Positions 63,596-64,000 of a stretch of DNA of 64,000 bases are shown one piece after another. The stretch is taken from the NCBI RefSeq assembly GCF_023238625.1, contig NZ_CP096670.1, forward strand, positions 1,849,501 to 1,913,500, given 5' to 3'. The notes below the pieces were generated by a model that did not search any database, had not been told where the DNA came from, and saw only the letters and a program-made list of their open reading frames with translations. This DNA is from Agarivorans sp. TSD2052. Its GTDB lineage: Bacteria > Pseudomonadota > Gammaproteobacteria > Enterobacterales > Celerinatantimonadaceae. Position 1 is the first letter of the stretch; each line of letters opens with the position of its first letter. Position numbers and translations under genes: made by a program.

Positions 63596-64000
63596 ATGCA
63601 TAGTCAATACTCATTGTTACTGCTAATTCTGTGGCTAATAATACCCAGCCAAGCCTTGGCCGAAGAGTTACGCGTTGCCGTGGCTGCTAACTTTTATAAA
63701 CCCTTACTGGCCATAGCGGCGCAATTTGAAAAAGAGACTGGTCATAGCATTCAGCTTTCGGCGGGATCTACCGGCAAATTGTATGCGCAAATCATTAATG
63801 GTGCGCCGTTTGAGGTGTTTATAGCGGCCGACAATACCCGCCCCGGCAAGCTGGTGGCTGCCGGATTAGCGCTGGCTGATAGTCAATTTACTTATGCTCA
63901 AGGCAAGCTGGTGCTGTGGTCTGCCAACACACAGCTTATCGCGCAAAGCCCTAAGGTACTCACTAAGGCACAGATACAACATGTAGCCATTGCCAACCCT
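63596..64000 (+). CDS. modA: molybdate ABC transporter substrate-binding protein ModA (3' end outside window)
   Basis: ATG 63596 after an AAGGAG ribosome-binding site opens 135 codons to the window end. Signal peptide LLLLILWLIIPSQALA precedes EELRVAVAANFYKPL; AGSTGKLYAQIINGAPFEVFIAAD holds the ModA anion-binding Ser/Thr pattern. Captures molybdate or tungstate in the periplasm; modB and modC are expected outside the window. Confidence 0.93.
   Translation, partial: MHSQYSLLLLILWLIIPSQALAEELRVAVAANFYKPLLAIAAQFEKETGHSIQLSAGSTGKLYAQIINGAPFEVFIAADNTRPGKLVAAGLALADSQFTYAQGKLVLWSANTQLIAQSPKVLTKAQIQHVAIANP

Overview
The window looks like the chromosome of a free-living, probably marine gammaproteobacterium of the Alteromonadales/Vibrionales type. 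An Agarivorans-like genus is a guess, not a measurement. Reasons: long blocks of gene order match E. coli (nagBAC/nagE; purB-hflD-mnmA-rluE/icd-cspD-clpSA-infA-aat-trxB-lrp-ftsK-lolA-rarA-serS; uvrY-uvrC-pgsA-tRNA Gly-Cys-Leu), while some members are typical of marine relatives (monomeric isocitrate dehydrogenase, Bpt, family II pyrophosphatase, a GH3 exo-glucanase lipoprotein). I see no insertion sequence, prophage or CRISPR array. Base composition looks even, but I did not compute it.

Layout. 1-1463: a cut CSS/EAL c-di-GMP phosphodiesterase. 1.6-6.5 kb: N-acetylglucosamine uptake and catabolism (nagB-nagA-nagC divergent from a PTS IICB gene, with NagC-like boxes between). 6.6-7.8 kb: a CreA-family lipoprotein and a LysE/RhtB exporter. 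8-31.9 kb: housekeeping genes (purine synthesis, tRNA modification, TCA cycle, ClpSA proteolysis, N-degron transferases, thioredoxin reductase, Lrp, FtsK, LolA, RarA, SerS, TusE, YccS, YccA, PpaC). 32.4-38.5 kb: glutamate synthase gltBD. 38.7-43.2 kb: tRNA-Ser, the GacA-type regulator uvrY with uvrC and pgsA, and two copies of a Gly-Cys-Leu tRNA triplet separated by 84-bp units that look like decayed tRNA-Gly genes. 43.4-47.4 kb: a LacI regulator and a GH3 glucanase. 47.5-49.5 kb: a chemoreceptor. 49.9-59.9 kb: the main accessory system. 59.9-62.3 kb: a LysE exporter, a hydratase-like enzyme and a methyltransferase. 62.7-64 kb: modE, with modA running off the end.

The most interesting part is a guanidine-I (ykkC) riboswitch followed by three ABC importer genes, two DUF1989 proteins, a 1214-residue biotin-dependent urea/guanidine carboxylase and an allophanate hydrolase. 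Together these make a complete guanidine-nitrogen pathway: import, carboxylation, deimination to allophanate, then hydrolysis to ammonia and CO2. A predicted terminator shares its 5' arm with the 3' end of the aptamer, which gives an ON-switch mechanism. A long unexplained hairpin sits directly 5' of the aptamer. Ammonia from this route could be assimilated through gltBD elsewhere in the window. Other regulatory sites readable by eye are a ModE operator pair at modE, NagC boxes, and many intrinsic terminators.
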